Source of the DNA: Pseudomonas sp. StFLB209
GTDB lineage: Bacteria; Pseudomonadota; Gammaproteobacteria; Pseudomonadales; Pseudomonadaceae
Direction of reading: 5' to 3'
DNA length: 64,000 nucleotides
Assembly (NCBI RefSeq): GCF_000829415.1
Contig: NZ_AP014637.1
Coordinates: forward strand, 2,986,001-3,050,000
This document shows, one piece after another, positions 32,001 to 39,369 of the stretch. Position 1 is the first letter of the stretch. Every line of letters begins with the position of its first letter. The notes under the pieces were generated by a model. That model saw only the letters and a program-made list of their open reading frames with translations. It was not told the origin of the DNA and did no database searches. The position numbers and the translations under genes are program-made.

Positions 32001-33490
32001 AATGGACCTTCAGCAGCAAAATGTTTGATACATCGACAATTCAGGACGTGGCCGAAGATTATCTTCAGGAGCTCAAAGCCATTGTCGAGCATTGCTGTGA
32101 AGGCAGTTACCGTGGTGTTACCACATCGGACTTTGCGCTGGCAAAGTTGAACCAAGAGCAGTTGGATAGCCTGCCTATTGACCCGGCAAGGATCGATGAC
32201 ATCTATCCGCTTGCACCCATGCAGCAAGTCATGTTTCAACATGAAAGCCATGCTCATGATCCGGGAGACCTGATCAATCAGTTGGTCATGAATGTCTCTG
32301 GCCTTGATGTGCGCCGTTTACAGAGTGCATGGCAGGGGGCTCTGGATCGCTACGAGATTCTGCGAACCTGTTTCGTTGCACAGGAAGGTTTTCAGCAGCC
32401 TGTGCAGGTCGTCCTGAACAAGCTGCAAATTCCGTTCACCGTGGTGGATGCAAGCCATATGAGCGAGGTTGAGCTGGAAGCATTCATCGCCAGCGAGCGT
32501 CTCGAACCCTTTGATCTGCAACAAGCACCGCTGTTGCGTATAACGGCGATCAAGACGTCTGAAACGGGCTACTGCATCCTTTGCACCAACCATCACATCC
32601 TGTTGGACGGTTGGAGCGGCTTTCAGTTGTTCGGTGACGTCCTTCAGGCCTACTTGGGGGGGCAGGTACCTGCCAAAGCTGGGCGTTATCGCGATTATAT
32701 CCAGTGGCTACAGCAGCGAGATGTTGCGGCAGATGAAGCATTCTGGCGTACGCAACTGCAGCCTCTGAGAGTGCCTACCTTGCTGGCAGCGGTCAAGGGT
32801 ATGTCGACTCACAGCAACGGCTGTGGACACGGTCATTACCATTTTCAATTCGATGAGCATCAAACAAAACGGTTCGGCGAGTTTGCCCGTGAGCATAAAG
32901 TGACGATGAATACACTGGTGCAGTCGGCCTGGTTGTTATTGCTCCATTCAAGGACCGGACACGATACGGTGGTCTGTGGTGCGACGCAGGCCGGCAGACC
33001 TCCGGAGTTACCAGGAATCGAGCAGCAGTTGGGGCTTTATATCAATGACGTGCCGTTGATTGCGACGCCACGGGCAGCGCCATCGTTGATCGCCTGGTTA
33101 CAGGACATTCAGCGCTGCAATCTTTCGATGCGCGAACACGGTTTTACTCCACTTGGTCTCATTGAACGTTGGGCCTCATGTGGGGTAGGTACGCTCTTTG
33201 ATACCGTCATCGTTTTTGAAAATTACCCCGCCACTGCACAGGCCACCGAGGCTGATGCGGGCGCTCTGCGCCTGCACAGCATGCATTGCAATGAACAGAA
33301 CAGCACACCGATGACAGTGTATGTCGAGCTCAAGGGCACCTTGCGCTTGCACTATGACTTTCAATTGGAGGTGTTTGATGCCGATTCGATCGAGGTGCTC
33401 AATCAACAGTTGGGTTGTCTGCTTGAATCAATGATGCGCGCTGGGATCGACGAGCCGCTGGAGGGGGTGCTCGGCTGTATTGAGTCTTGA
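23012..33490 (+). CDS. pvdD: Pyoverdine side-chain NRPS ending in a condensation domain (C-A-T-E-C-A-T-E-C)
   Basis: 3492 residues; GGAGG 4 nt before the ATG. Domains: C (HHIVTDA near 180), A1 (500-990, DLTKVGHVGK, near-identical to the pyoverdine Asp code), T (Ser1039), E (HHLVVDG near 1214), C (HHILMDG near 1684), A2 (2006-2496, DGEACGGITK, a small-residue pocket with Glu239, consistent with Orn/Lys or an N5-modified Orn), T (Ser2543), E (HHLVVDG near 2726), C (HHILLDG near 3193) running to the C-terminus. The protein has neither a following A-T nor a TE domain. The final C is either a donor for an A-T-TE protein encoded elsewhere or a release domain. The pvdD name is by position only; canonical PvdD carries a TE. 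Codon use in the second half looks less GC-rich than in pvdL, hinting at exchange. Confidence 0.88.
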   Translation: MTELSQRMLVLSRRFAALGPQERRALQQRMIDQGLSLDLLPIAPRESAGEPVEASYSQQRLWTLWKFDPLSSAYNQPTLLRLKGTPDAARLQRALQALVDRHEVLRTNFRQDGRSVQQVIHARRVLSLEQIDLRGHDDAQVQEELDRQSSQAFDLEHGMLVRASLLATGADEYVLVFCTHHIVTDAWSMPILVQEVVRHYTDGQDAAALPIQYADYARWQRMWMEAGEAERQLAYWRERLGDAAEFGQVCLDSPRPAQRSGLGARVFIEMSANAGERVRELAAAQGCTPFMVLLAALQVLLLRYTGTNVVRVGSLVANRTRAQVDGLIGFFVNTQVLQGELEGRQSFIEVLAQVRQRVLEAQAHQDLPFEQLVEALEPLRSLDRTPLFQVLFNHATASPGGLSLPGVEVHAITSASESARFDLALNTEQDGNRLSASLLYASELFDCATVQRLGQHWAQLLEAALDTPERAVEELPMQPGKALQEVLLAQAGHLPSAGEHVHQRFERHALLSPEALALVEGRRTLSYRQLNAQANALAYRLIARGIGPESLVALAAERSVDAFIGLLAILKAGAAYVALDPQFPQQRLTQMLSDSRATLLLTPASLVERFDGSHQVPLMVLEEQTALDPQALPNPSPSISAGNPAYVIFTSGSTGRAKGVCISHAALSNYVEGIERHLPLQGVSSMALVSTLAADLGHTMLFGALANGRTLHLIDSDTAVDGHAFSTYMREHAVDALKIVPSHLAALLSDDNADVLPRRCLVLGGEACSADLLGRIETLAPDCKVANHYGPTETTVGVLTHTLAAGERQAPALGRPLPNVHVYVLDQAVELAPFGSPGELYVGGPGLARGYLGQAALTAERFVPDPFAGNGLRLYRSGDQVRYRNDSTLMFMGRLDQQLKIRGYRVEPGEIQQQLLAHEAVRECVVLGHRAAAGMQLLAYVVVQPSANLQEAAIKLYLRERVSAHQVPAHVIVLDALPITPNGKLDRARLPLPQEREVMTSATAARTPLQHCLLDVWQQVLGRDDIGIEDNFFELGGDSIIAIQMVSRARSAGVHILSRDVFRHQSVLELANVARVQDPVSIDQGPVEGTVILTPIQRGFFEAPIPQRHHWNQSVLLTPSQHLIAGHLEQALVSLIAQHDGLRTRFQKHRDGWQASYAEADNRELLWTRNADSADDLRVIGEHAQASLDIASGRLLTAVLIDLADGSQRLLLVVHHLVVDGVSWRILLEDLQALYRSIIQGKTRPLPAKTSSFQIWAARLQAEAISAERMQELQYWERQLQGVNADLPVDYPGGSNLVSQSRAVSCALSRNETRMLLHEAPAAYRTQINDLLLTALARTLQRWTGADQTLVQLEGHGREELFDDIDLSRTIGWFTAHYPVRLLACPDLPGSIKAIKQQLRAIPGNGLGYGLLRYLGDDLSREQLNALPTPRVTFNYLGQFDQSFDEHSLFVPASEFAGETRSQDAPLSNWISVNSRIYAGELVMSWTYSSGLFQDETIERLAHDYINQLRTLIEHCANPATGGLSLSDFPLCALTQQQLDALPVVAREVEDIYPLSPMQQGMLFHTLYEQDAGDYINQLRVDVQGLDPELFHQAWQTTLASHEILRTSFHWLGELDHPVQVVHRQWVLPFSLVDMRGVHDLDQRLDELATQQRMRCAQLSTTEPALRLALVQTDGGHHLVYTSHHILMDGWSSSRLVGEVLQRYEGMDPGSSIGRYRDYIAWLQAQDNDACAAFWRKQLLLLNEPTRLAGAVATQRHGEQGHGEYRDSCSASQTSRLIKFAKQQKVTVNTLVQAAWLLLLQRYTGQESVALGATVSGRPTDLAGIEHQIGLFINTLPLIAAPQPQQLLSDWLQALQSQNLALREYEHSPLSDIQRWAGRGGEPLFDTLLVFENFPVAEALARTGRSLSFGEVRNLERTNYPLSLGVGLSEQLELVYGYSRKHFSDVAVRAINEHLKHILETFLDQSTVRLGAIGLLAVESREALAESLAAPCSAPDLPVQVQISRIAQQWPEREALIFAGQRFTYGELEARANRLAHELVARGVGPDMRVGVALPRGDELLVALLAVLKASAAYVPLDISYPPERLDYLMRDSGIRLLLTCAGVRGQLPDNGSIPVLETDQICLAARSSQPPEYDTQPGNLAYVIYTSGSTGQPKGVSVAHGPLSMHCRSIGQRYGMTEKDCELIFMSFAFDGVQERWLTTLTHGASLLVRDDELWSLEHTYEQMHLHGVTVAAFPPVYLQQLAEFVERNGNPAPVRIYCFGGDAVPEASFELVKKALRPQFIINGYGPTETVITPMLWKANLSETCQAGYAPIGSCVGERAGYVLDAHLLRLPEGLAGELYLGGEGLARGYLDRPAMTAERFVPDPFSSGGGRLYRTGDLVRQRHDGIFDYLGRVDYQVKIRGFRIELGEVEAALRALHDVSEAVVVADETGAVRRLLAYVVLHKEVEAGPDRRDQLRQQLKASLPDYMVPAQILLLDRMPLSANGKIDRKQLPAVDHLASDNGYVAPCSPLEIALSQIWQDVLKVESVGVTDNFFELGGDSIISLQVVSRARQKSLRFTPKDLFEKQTVRALASVVSTAGVREADNREVLGQLTLSPVQQWFFSEPIPQRHHWNQSVLLTPREPLSSEALDQAMRAVVSHHDALRLRFRISDGEWTASHATLAAQQMAWQTVPVLQSVNVPDLRALEVLGEQIQSTLDLARGPVLRAALVTVDGMGQRLLLAVHHLVVDGVSWRILFEDLQSAYQQALVGTVIRLPDKTSSYQRWTDHLQHHAHSLQEQGEQQYWFDQLAGQTSLLPGADPEASLQSCYGQTIQVVLDEPCTARLLQTAPAAYRTQVNDLLLTALAKVVGRWTHQASTLIQLEGHGRETLAEDIDLTRTVGWFTSVFPVRLTPAKGLADSIKSIKEQLRGIPGKGIGYGLLRYLGDRSLRQALASQPVPRITFNYLGQFDGSFTQEDAFLTPASDAFGANAAAQAPLPNWLSVSGKVYGGRLRLEWTFSSKMFDTSTIQDVAEDYLQELKAIVEHCCEGSYRGVTTSDFALAKLNQEQLDSLPIDPARIDDIYPLAPMQQVMFQHESHAHDPGDLINQLVMNVSGLDVRRLQSAWQGALDRYEILRTCFVAQEGFQQPVQVVLNKLQIPFTVVDASHMSEVELEAFIASERLEPFDLQQAPLLRITAIKTSETGYCILCTNHHILLDGWSGFQLFGDVLQAYLGGQVPAKAGRYRDYIQWLQQRDVAADEAFWRTQLQPLRVPTLLAAVKGMSTHSNGCGHGHYHFQFDEHQTKRFGEFAREHKVTMNTLVQSAWLLLLHSRTGHDTVVCGATQAGRPPELPGIEQQLGLYINDVPLIATPRAAPSLIAWLQDIQRCNLSMREHGFTPLGLIERWASCGVGTLFDTVIVFENYPATAQATEADAGALRLHSMHCNEQNSTPMTVYVELKGTLRLHYDFQLEVFDADSIEVLNQQLGCLLESMMRAGIDEPLEGVLGCIES

Positions 33491-33495
33491 CTGTT

Positions 33496-33522
33496 CGCTC
33501 GCCGGCTGTTGGTCGGCGAGCG
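33496..33522 (+). terminator. Stem-loop after the NRPS operon
   Basis: CGCTCGCCG and CGGCGAGCG form a perfect 9-bp stem with a 9-nt loop, 6 nt after the NRPS stop. Only a weak T-rich stretch follows, so it may act as a terminator or as an RNA-stabilising hairpin. Confidence 0.6.
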
Positions 33523-33789
33523 CTCTTGCTGATGACAGCTACTTGATGATTGAGAAGAACCCCGGTTGTCATGCATTGGCATTTCAGCCGGTTTTGCGTG
33601 CCCGCAATAAAGGCGTGATAAAGCGCTCACAGTCCTGATTTACCAGAGTGATATCGAGGTGAGGGAAAGTGTGGGGAATGAGTCTGGACAGGTGAGGCTT
33701 TAAGGCTCCTCGGCGTCGTCCTGTGGCGTTGCGCAACGACGTCGGGCGCTGCGATGCCTTGGCGGCATCGCAGGCAAGGTAGGCAGTGC
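33523..33789. other. Non-coding gap between convergent NRPS and fpvA, with hairpins and a short orphan frame
   Basis: No complete gene is visible. Near fpvA there are two strong palindromes, CGTTGCGCAACG at 33727-33738 and the TGCGATGCC/GGCATCGCA hairpin at 33750-33772, probably the end of fpvA transcription. On the minus strand a frame ending at 33584 encodes a protein-like tail (HLDITLVNQDCERFITPLL near its end), open from the fpvA stop but in another frame. It could be a gene remnant or chance. No TE-like motif (GxSxG) is readable. Confidence 0.4.
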
Positions 33790-36285
33790 TTAGAACTCGT
33801 AACGGACGTTGAACATGACGTTGCGAGGATTGCCGTAATACACGCCCCCTCGGAATACCGTATTCAGACCGCTGTAGTAGGTTTTGTCGAAGAGGTTTTC
33901 AACCGCCACACTGGTTTTGAGATTTTTCGTGATGTCGTAACCTGCATTCAGCCCGACCGTCGCGTAGGCATCCTGTTCAAACTTGCGTGAAGCACCGGCC
34001 ACTGTCTGGCGCAGGAAGGTCATGCTCTGCCAGTTAATGTTGCCGCCGACACTGAATTTGCTCCACTCATCAGGCAGCCGATAGTAGGTTGCCAGCTTGA
34101 CCAGGTGCTGGGGCTGATCCACGGCGGCCCGATTACCCTTGGCGTCATGTGACTCCTGATAGGTATAGCCCGTATGGATTTGCCAGCCTGGGCTCAACTC
34201 ACCAGAAGCTTCCAGTTCAAGTCCTTTGGTGGTAACGCCTTGGATGGCGACGTAGGCAGTGTTGCCATTTGGCGTCAGGCCGCTGAAGTTGGGGTCTACC
34301 TGGGCCACGTTATCCTGCTTGATGACAAACAGTGCCGCACTGGTGTTCAAGCGACCATCGAAATACTCGCCTTTGGCACCAATTTCGTAGCTTTTCCCGG
34401 TCAGCGGATCAAGTTGTTTATCACTTGAGTCAAATGAGTAAGCCTGGGGTTTAAATACATCGGAGTAGCTGGCGTAGACCGTGTGATGTTCGTCCAGATC
34501 GTAGGTGATACCTGCATAGGGAATGGTCTCCCCTGTCACCGTGGTGAAGTTATTGGTACGACGATTGAGCGCGGTGATACCGTTGAGCTCCCAGTCGTAA
34601 TCCATGACCCGCACCCCGAGGATGATGTTCAGATCATCGGTGGGTTTGAGTACGGTGGAGGCGAAGGCGATCTTTTGTGTCACGTCGAAATGCTGGTTGG
34701 ACCACCATTCGAACGCCGAGCGGTCCAGTGGGGAGTTGTTGTCCCACGTGAATACATTGACCGATGTCGCCGTACTGTCGTTGTCAAAGCGTCGGGAAAC
34801 GGCTTCGCTGTCAGCATAGTTGTAGCCGATGACGAAATCATGCGTGCGACCAAACAGCGAAAAAGGCCCTTTGGCTTGCAGGTCAAAGGACTTTTCGTCG
34901 GTGTCGGTATTGAAAATGGTCGCGCCGCCGGAGTAAAAACCATGGCTAATCTGGTTGGTCGTCGCGTTGACAATGCCTGAGGCCGTCAGGCCGTTGATCA
35001 GTTCGCGTGACTGGTACTGCCGGTAATTGGCCGTCGCCTTGAGCTCCCAACCGTTATCCAGGGTGTGCACAATGTCGGCGAACGCGCGCTGTGTTTCCTG
35101 GTTTCGATACGCATATTTGTCGGCGGCGTTGAATGACCTGCTCAGATGAATCGGGGTACCGTTACTGTAAAACGCCGGGTGCATGTTGTTGCTGGAGCCG
35201 TCGTTGTTGTTCTTCTGGAAATCGTATCCGGCGCTGACTGTGGTGTTGGGTGAAAGGTCGGCTTCAAGCACGCCGTAGAAGATGTTCTTTTCACTTTCCA
35301 GATAATCAATGAAGCTGTTCTGTAAGCCGGTTGATGCGACGGCCCGGCCGCGCAGACTTCCACCTTCTGTCAATGGGCCAGACACATCCACTTCGGTGCG
35401 GTAGTTGTCCCATGATCCGGCACTGGCGGCCACATGCCCTTTGAAATCCCTGGTCGGGCGCTTGCGTACCATATTGATAACCCCGGATGGGTAACCGGCA
35501 CTGTTGACCAGCCCGGTTGCACCCTTCAGCACTTCGATTCGGTCATAGATGACCGAGTTGCCGATACTGTAATTATCGCGCACGTTACCGCCGTCAGTCG
35601 GCAGGCTGGGCACTCCGTCATACTGGAAGTTATAGATCTGGAAGCCGCGAGCATGGAACACCGAGCCTTCGGAGTTTTCCTGGTGGACGGTTACACCCGG
35701 CGTCTGACGCATGACCTGGTCAAGACTTACCAGATTCTGATCGTCCATCTGTTGGCGGGTGATTACACTCACTGACTGCGGTGTTTGCCGCAATGAGAGA
35801 TTCATCCGGGTGGCTGTGCTGGTCGCGCCGGTAGTGTAGGACTGGGTGCCTTCTGTCGTCATGCCCAAACGGTTGCTGTCGATGTTCAGCGGGGACAATT
35901 CTACCGAGTGAGCTGCGCTGCTGCCGGGCGCGAGCAGTGTCAACGTACTGCCTGTAAGCTGATACTTGATATTGGTACCCTGGAGCAGAAGCGGAACTGA
36001 CTGCTCGACAGTGTAACGGCCGCGAAGAAGCGTAGAGCGAAGGTTCTGTACATCGCTGGGGCTATACAGAACTTGAATATTCGCCTGGTCGGCAAAGGCT
36101 TGCAACGCCTTGTCCAGCGGCTGTGCTGGAATATCGAGGTTAAGTTCCTGTGCCTGGACCTGTGCCGCCATCCCCATGGACAGCATCAGGCCCAATCCGG
36201 CAACAGGCAAGCGTGCGCGAAACGCATGGCGCATCCGCAAGGCTGTGGCGAGGGGGGTCAGTGTGCTCGAAGTGTGTGAGGGCAT
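33790..36285 (-). CDS. fpvA: Ferripyoverdine TonB-dependent receptor/transducer FpvA
   Basis: 831-residue outer-membrane receptor. A signal peptide ends about AQVQA. Residues 46-120 form the STN signalling domain (LNLDIPAQPLDKALQAFADQA), followed by a plug domain (RQTPQSVSVITRQQMDDQN, GATGLVNSAGYPSGVINMVRKRPT) and a 22-strand-type barrel ending in Phe (FNVRYEF), as expected for outer-membrane insertion. The STN domain marks it as a cell-surface signalling receptor that acts through an FpvR-type anti-sigma factor. It is the last gene of the minus-strand run pvdYII-pvdA-pvdE-fpvA, next to the NRPS genes, so it should recognise this cluster's own pyoverdine. A 91-nt gap from pvdE holds an inverted repeat and an A/T-rich GAGAAT segment that could carry its own FpvI or Fur-controlled promoter. 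Confidence 0.93.
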   Translation of the reverse strand: MPSHTSSTLTPLATALRMRHAFRARLPVAGLGLMLSMGMAAQVQAQELNLDIPAQPLDKALQAFADQANIQVLYSPSDVQNLRSTLLRGRYTVEQSVPLLLQGTNIKYQLTGSTLTLLAPGSSAAHSVELSPLNIDSNRLGMTTEGTQSYTTGATSTATRMNLSLRQTPQSVSVITRQQMDDQNLVSLDQVMRQTPGVTVHQENSEGSVFHARGFQIYNFQYDGVPSLPTDGGNVRDNYSIGNSVIYDRIEVLKGATGLVNSAGYPSGVINMVRKRPTRDFKGHVAASAGSWDNYRTEVDVSGPLTEGGSLRGRAVASTGLQNSFIDYLESEKNIFYGVLEADLSPNTTVSAGYDFQKNNNDGSSNNMHPAFYSNGTPIHLSRSFNAADKYAYRNQETQRAFADIVHTLDNGWELKATANYRQYQSRELINGLTASGIVNATTNQISHGFYSGGATIFNTDTDEKSFDLQAKGPFSLFGRTHDFVIGYNYADSEAVSRRFDNDSTATSVNVFTWDNNSPLDRSAFEWWSNQHFDVTQKIAFASTVLKPTDDLNIILGVRVMDYDWELNGITALNRRTNNFTTVTGETIPYAGITYDLDEHHTVYASYSDVFKPQAYSFDSSDKQLDPLTGKSYEIGAKGEYFDGRLNTSAALFVIKQDNVAQVDPNFSGLTPNGNTAYVAIQGVTTKGLELEASGELSPGWQIHTGYTYQESHDAKGNRAAVDQPQHLVKLATYYRLPDEWSKFSVGGNINWQSMTFLRQTVAGASRKFEQDAYATVGLNAGYDITKNLKTSVAVENLFDKTYYSGLNTVFRGGVYYGNPRNVMFNVRYEF

Positions 36286-36332
36286 GATTTTCTCTAGATA
36301 TGCAAGTGAGAATTTTTTCTTTTCGCAAAGTG

Positions 36333-36364
36333 AAACGCTCCCGTTTGCAAAACCGGAAGCGTTT
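36333..36364 (-). terminator. Inverted repeat between pvdE and fpvA
   Basis: AAACGCT at 36333-36339 pairs with AGCGTTT at 36358-36364, with partial pairing inside. It may attenuate read-through from pvdE into fpvA or be part of the fpvA leader. The T-run is weak. Confidence 0.4.
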
Positions 36365-36376
36365 TAGATGGCTTTT

Positions 36377-38032
36377 TCAGGCGGGAGCAGCTTCGCTTCT
36401 GACCCGACCAGCGTCCATTCTCAGCAGTTGGTCGGCGATGTCGAAGTAGCGGTCATCATGACTGATGACGATGATGGTTTTACCCAGCCTTTTGAGGTCG
36501 GGCAGTAGCTCGGTGTAGAAAATACGCCGGAAAGTCGGGTCTTGGTCTGCAGCCCATTCGTCGAAAACCAGCACGGGGCGGCCTTCGAGCCAGGCACTTA
36601 GCAGTGCCAGGCGTTTGCGTTGCCCGGTGGACAGGTCGGTGGTGCTGAACGCTCCATCGCGAATCGTGACTCTGTGGCCTATCTCCAGGCGTTGCAGGTA
36701 GCGATCTGCTTCCTTGGGTACGTCGCCACCGCCCTGAACCAGTTCGTCGAACAGGTAGTAGTCAGCGAATACTGTAGTGAACAACTGTCGGTAATCATCC
36801 CGGGTTTGGGCAACCACCGGCTGGCCGTCCAAGAGAATGTCGCCTTTGTGTGGCGGGTAGAGCCCTAACAGCAGTTTGATCAGGGTAGTTTTGCCGCCCC
36901 CGTTTTCACCGACGATGAAGACGATCTCGCCTTGCTCTATGTACAGGTTCACCGGGCCCAGCCGAAACGGCTCACTGCCATCCACTGCCGGGAAGCTATA
37001 GTGGACATCACGCATTTCCAGGCTCTGGAGAGCACGCGGCTTGCTTTCGTTTTCTTGCAACAGCAGATGGGGTTCTGGTGACGAGAAACGTGCGGACAAT
37101 TCTGCGATGCGGCGGAATGCGACCTGTGCCCGGCTGACGATAGGCAACGTCCCGATCAGATGTTCCAGCGGGCCTTTCATGTAAAGCAGGACCAGCACGA
37201 AACCGCTCATTACGCTGTTGTCAGTATTGGGCCACCAGGCCTGGAAGGCCAGCGCCAGTCCGATGACCACGAAGAACAGCATCGAACCAAAGGTCTTGGC
37301 AACCACGAAAATATTGATAGCGCGAAGTTGCAGGTCGCGAATGCGGTTAGTGGTGCCCTGAATCCGTTGATCGAACATACGCTGCCGGCGCGGACGGTGG
37401 ATGCGCAGCTCTTTGGCGCCCTGTGCCACGGCACTGTAGTACTTCTGCAGATCGTCTTCGGTCTGCCGGGCGGCCTCAAAGTTTTTGATGCCGCAGCTGC
37501 GAGCAATGTACTGCACCGTGGTCCCGATCGTAATTGCCGCCACCATGAGCAGGAACATCGGCCAGGAAAGCATGGCCAGGTAACCCAGACAGCCCAAGGT
37601 TACCGTCAGCGAGATCGCCAGTGGGGCAAAAGCGAAGGCAAAGTCGCTGATGATACCCACATCATGGGTCAGTACCGGGATCAACCGGTGGGTGCGGTAG
37701 CGTTCAATCTGTTCTATGGGCGCAGACATCACTTTTTCACCCAGCGTCTTGCGCAGGCGGGCGATAACATTCTGGCCCACGTAGTTGCTACCAATATCGG
37801 ACAGGATCGAGCTAAATAGCGCCAGCAGGCAAAGGCCAGCAAAGCCCAGCACAATACCCTGACTCATCCCGCTATCGGAATGCAGCACACTATTGATGGT
37901 TGCCAGCAGGGCGGTGATGCTCAGGCCGCCTAACATACCCAACGCAATAGACAGTGCCACGACAGGCCAGAAAGGTTTGAGCAGCGTCATGAGTTCGCGA
38001 ATGGCGCCGCGGGTTGGCTGGGACATAAACAA
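36377..38032 (-). CDS. pvdE: Cyclic-peptide-type ABC exporter PvdE
   Basis: 551-residue fused ABC transporter half: about 320 residues with several membrane segments, then an ATPase domain with Walker A GENGGGKTT, signature LSTGQRKRL and Walker B VLVFDEW. This is the PvdE/SyrD family, which moves the acylated pyoverdine precursor (ferribactin) from cytoplasm to periplasm. It starts 12 nt after pvdA, so the two are cotranscribed. Two ATGs (38032 and 38026) are possible; the first is used here. The second serine of the usual Walker A GxGKS/T is preserved as Thr. Confidence 0.94.
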   Translation of the reverse strand: MFMSQPTRGAIRELMTLLKPFWPVVALSIALGMLGGLSITALLATINSVLHSDSGMSQGIVLGFAGLCLLALFSSILSDIGSNYVGQNVIARLRKTLGEKVMSAPIEQIERYRTHRLIPVLTHDVGIISDFAFAFAPLAISLTVTLGCLGYLAMLSWPMFLLMVAAITIGTTVQYIARSCGIKNFEAARQTEDDLQKYYSAVAQGAKELRIHRPRRQRMFDQRIQGTTNRIRDLQLRAINIFVVAKTFGSMLFFVVIGLALAFQAWWPNTDNSVMSGFVLVLLYMKGPLEHLIGTLPIVSRAQVAFRRIAELSARFSSPEPHLLLQENESKPRALQSLEMRDVHYSFPAVDGSEPFRLGPVNLYIEQGEIVFIVGENGGGKTTLIKLLLGLYPPHKGDILLDGQPVVAQTRDDYRQLFTTVFADYYLFDELVQGGGDVPKEADRYLQRLEIGHRVTIRDGAFSTTDLSTGQRKRLALLSAWLEGRPVLVFDEWAADQDPTFRRIFYTELLPDLKRLGKTIIVISHDDRYFDIADQLLRMDAGRVRSEAAPA

Positions 38033-38043
38033 TTCCTGCTGGG

Positions 38044-39369
38044 TCAGGCGCTGATCAGCGTGGCGGCCTGAGACTCGTGGGTGGAGGTCTGGATTTTCAG
38101 AGCCTTGTACAGCGCTTTGCCGATCTCTTCGCTGCGCATCGGCAGTACGGAAAGCAGCGTGTCACTCAGGCCGTGTGAAGCTTCGCAGAAGCCCTGCAAA
38201 AACACTGGGGCGTGCAGCGCAGGAGAGGCCAGCGCGCGGTAGTCGCGGTCCACTTCGAAGCCTTTCAGGTGATCTTCCAGTGGCGCCAGCAGTGAGCGGT
38301 GGGTTCGGCGCTCATAGCCGGTGGCCAGAATGACAGCGTCGTAGCGATGGGTGCGCTGCTGGTGGGTGGCCAAGTCGCGCAGGGTCAGTTCGATGCCTTG
38401 TTCGCTGGAGTGCACCGCTTCAACCTGCTGGCGGCACAGCACGGCGTGGCGGTACTGATGGGCGACTTTCTGGCGATAGAGGATGCCGTAAATGCGCTCG
38501 ATCAGTTCCTGGTCGACCACCGAGTAGTTGGTGTTGTGGTACTCGTTGATCAGCTTCTGACGATCTTGCGGCGGCTGCTGGAACACCAGATCGGTGTATT
38601 GCGGCGCGAAAATTTCGTTGACGAACGGGGTGTCGTCAGCAGGCTTGAGAGCGGTGCCGCGCAGGATCATTTCCACCTTCACTGACGGGAAGCTGTCGTT
38701 CAAGTCGATGAAGGCTTCGGCAGCGCTTTGCCCCGAACCGATGATCGCGATACGCATCGGTTTGCCTTCGCTGCACGGCAGGTTTTTTACGCTGCTCAGG
38801 TAGGTGGAGTGGTGGAATACGCGTGGGTCGTTCTTGAAGGGCTCGAACGCGGTCGGGATTTTTGGCGAACCACCGGTGCTGATCACCACCGAGCGAGTGC
38901 GACGGACCTGCTCCTGGCCGTTGGCATTACGCGAGATCAGCTTGAGATGATGAATTGCACCATTATCGAGTTCGGGCTCGATGCGTGTGACTTCTTCACC
39001 ATAGACGGCCTGCTCGGCAAACTGCTCGGCGACCCAGCCCAGGTAGTCGTTAAACTCCAGACGGCAAGGGTAGAAGGTGCCCAGGTTGACGAAGTCGATC
39101 AGCCGATCCTGCTTCTTGAGGTAGTTGACGAAGCTGTAAGGGCTGGTGGGGTTACGCAGTGACACCAGGTCTTTGAGGAACGAGATTTGCAGCTCGCTTT
39201 GCGAGGACAACGTATCGCCGTGCCAGCGGTAGTTGGCCTGCTTGTCGAGGAACAGGGCATTGAGCGCCTTGCCGTTGTGTTGCGCGAGTTCTTCCAGGGC
39301 AATGGCCAGGGCCAGGTTGGAGGGGCCGAAGCCGACGCCGATGACGTCATGAATGGTGGCGGTGCTCAT
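38044..39369 (-). CDS. pvdA: L-ornithine N5-monooxygenase PvdA
   Basis: 441-residue flavin monooxygenase that makes N5-hydroxy-L-ornithine, the hydroxamate precursor of pyoverdine. Motifs: FAD-binding GVGFGPSNLALA near the N-terminus, NADPH-binding IIGSGQSAAE in the middle, and the ATGY motif (DAVILATGYERR) near the C-terminus. Length and sequence features match Pseudomonas PvdA closely. The start codon overlaps the stop of the upstream acetyltransferase by 4 nt, so hydroxylation and acylation of ornithine are translationally coupled. Transcription should come from the IS box at 40470-40493. Confidence 0.96.
   Translation of the reverse strand: MSTATIHDVIGVGFGPSNLALAIALEELAQHNGKALNALFLDKQANYRWHGDTLSSQSELQISFLKDLVSLRNPTSPYSFVNYLKKQDRLIDFVNLGTFYPCRLEFNDYLGWVAEQFAEQAVYGEEVTRIEPELDNGAIHHLKLISRNANGQEQVRRTRSVVISTGGSPKIPTAFEPFKNDPRVFHHSTYLSSVKNLPCSEGKPMRIAIIGSGQSAAEAFIDLNDSFPSVKVEMILRGTALKPADDTPFVNEIFAPQYTDLVFQQPPQDRQKLINEYHNTNYSVVDQELIERIYGILYRQKVAHQYRHAVLCRQQVEAVHSSEQGIELTLRDLATHQQRTHRYDAVILATGYERRTHRSLLAPLEDHLKGFEVDRDYRALASPALHAPVFLQGFCEASHGLSDTLLSVLPMRSEEIGKALYKALKIQTSTHESQAATLISA

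Noticed and set aside
9584..33490. Cluster for a corrugatin/ornicorrugatin-type lipopeptide siderophore
   Set aside because: PvdL-type Dab module, pvdH, pvdP, pvdM, pvdO, pvdQ and PvdS boxes all point to pyoverdine despite the hydroxy-His.
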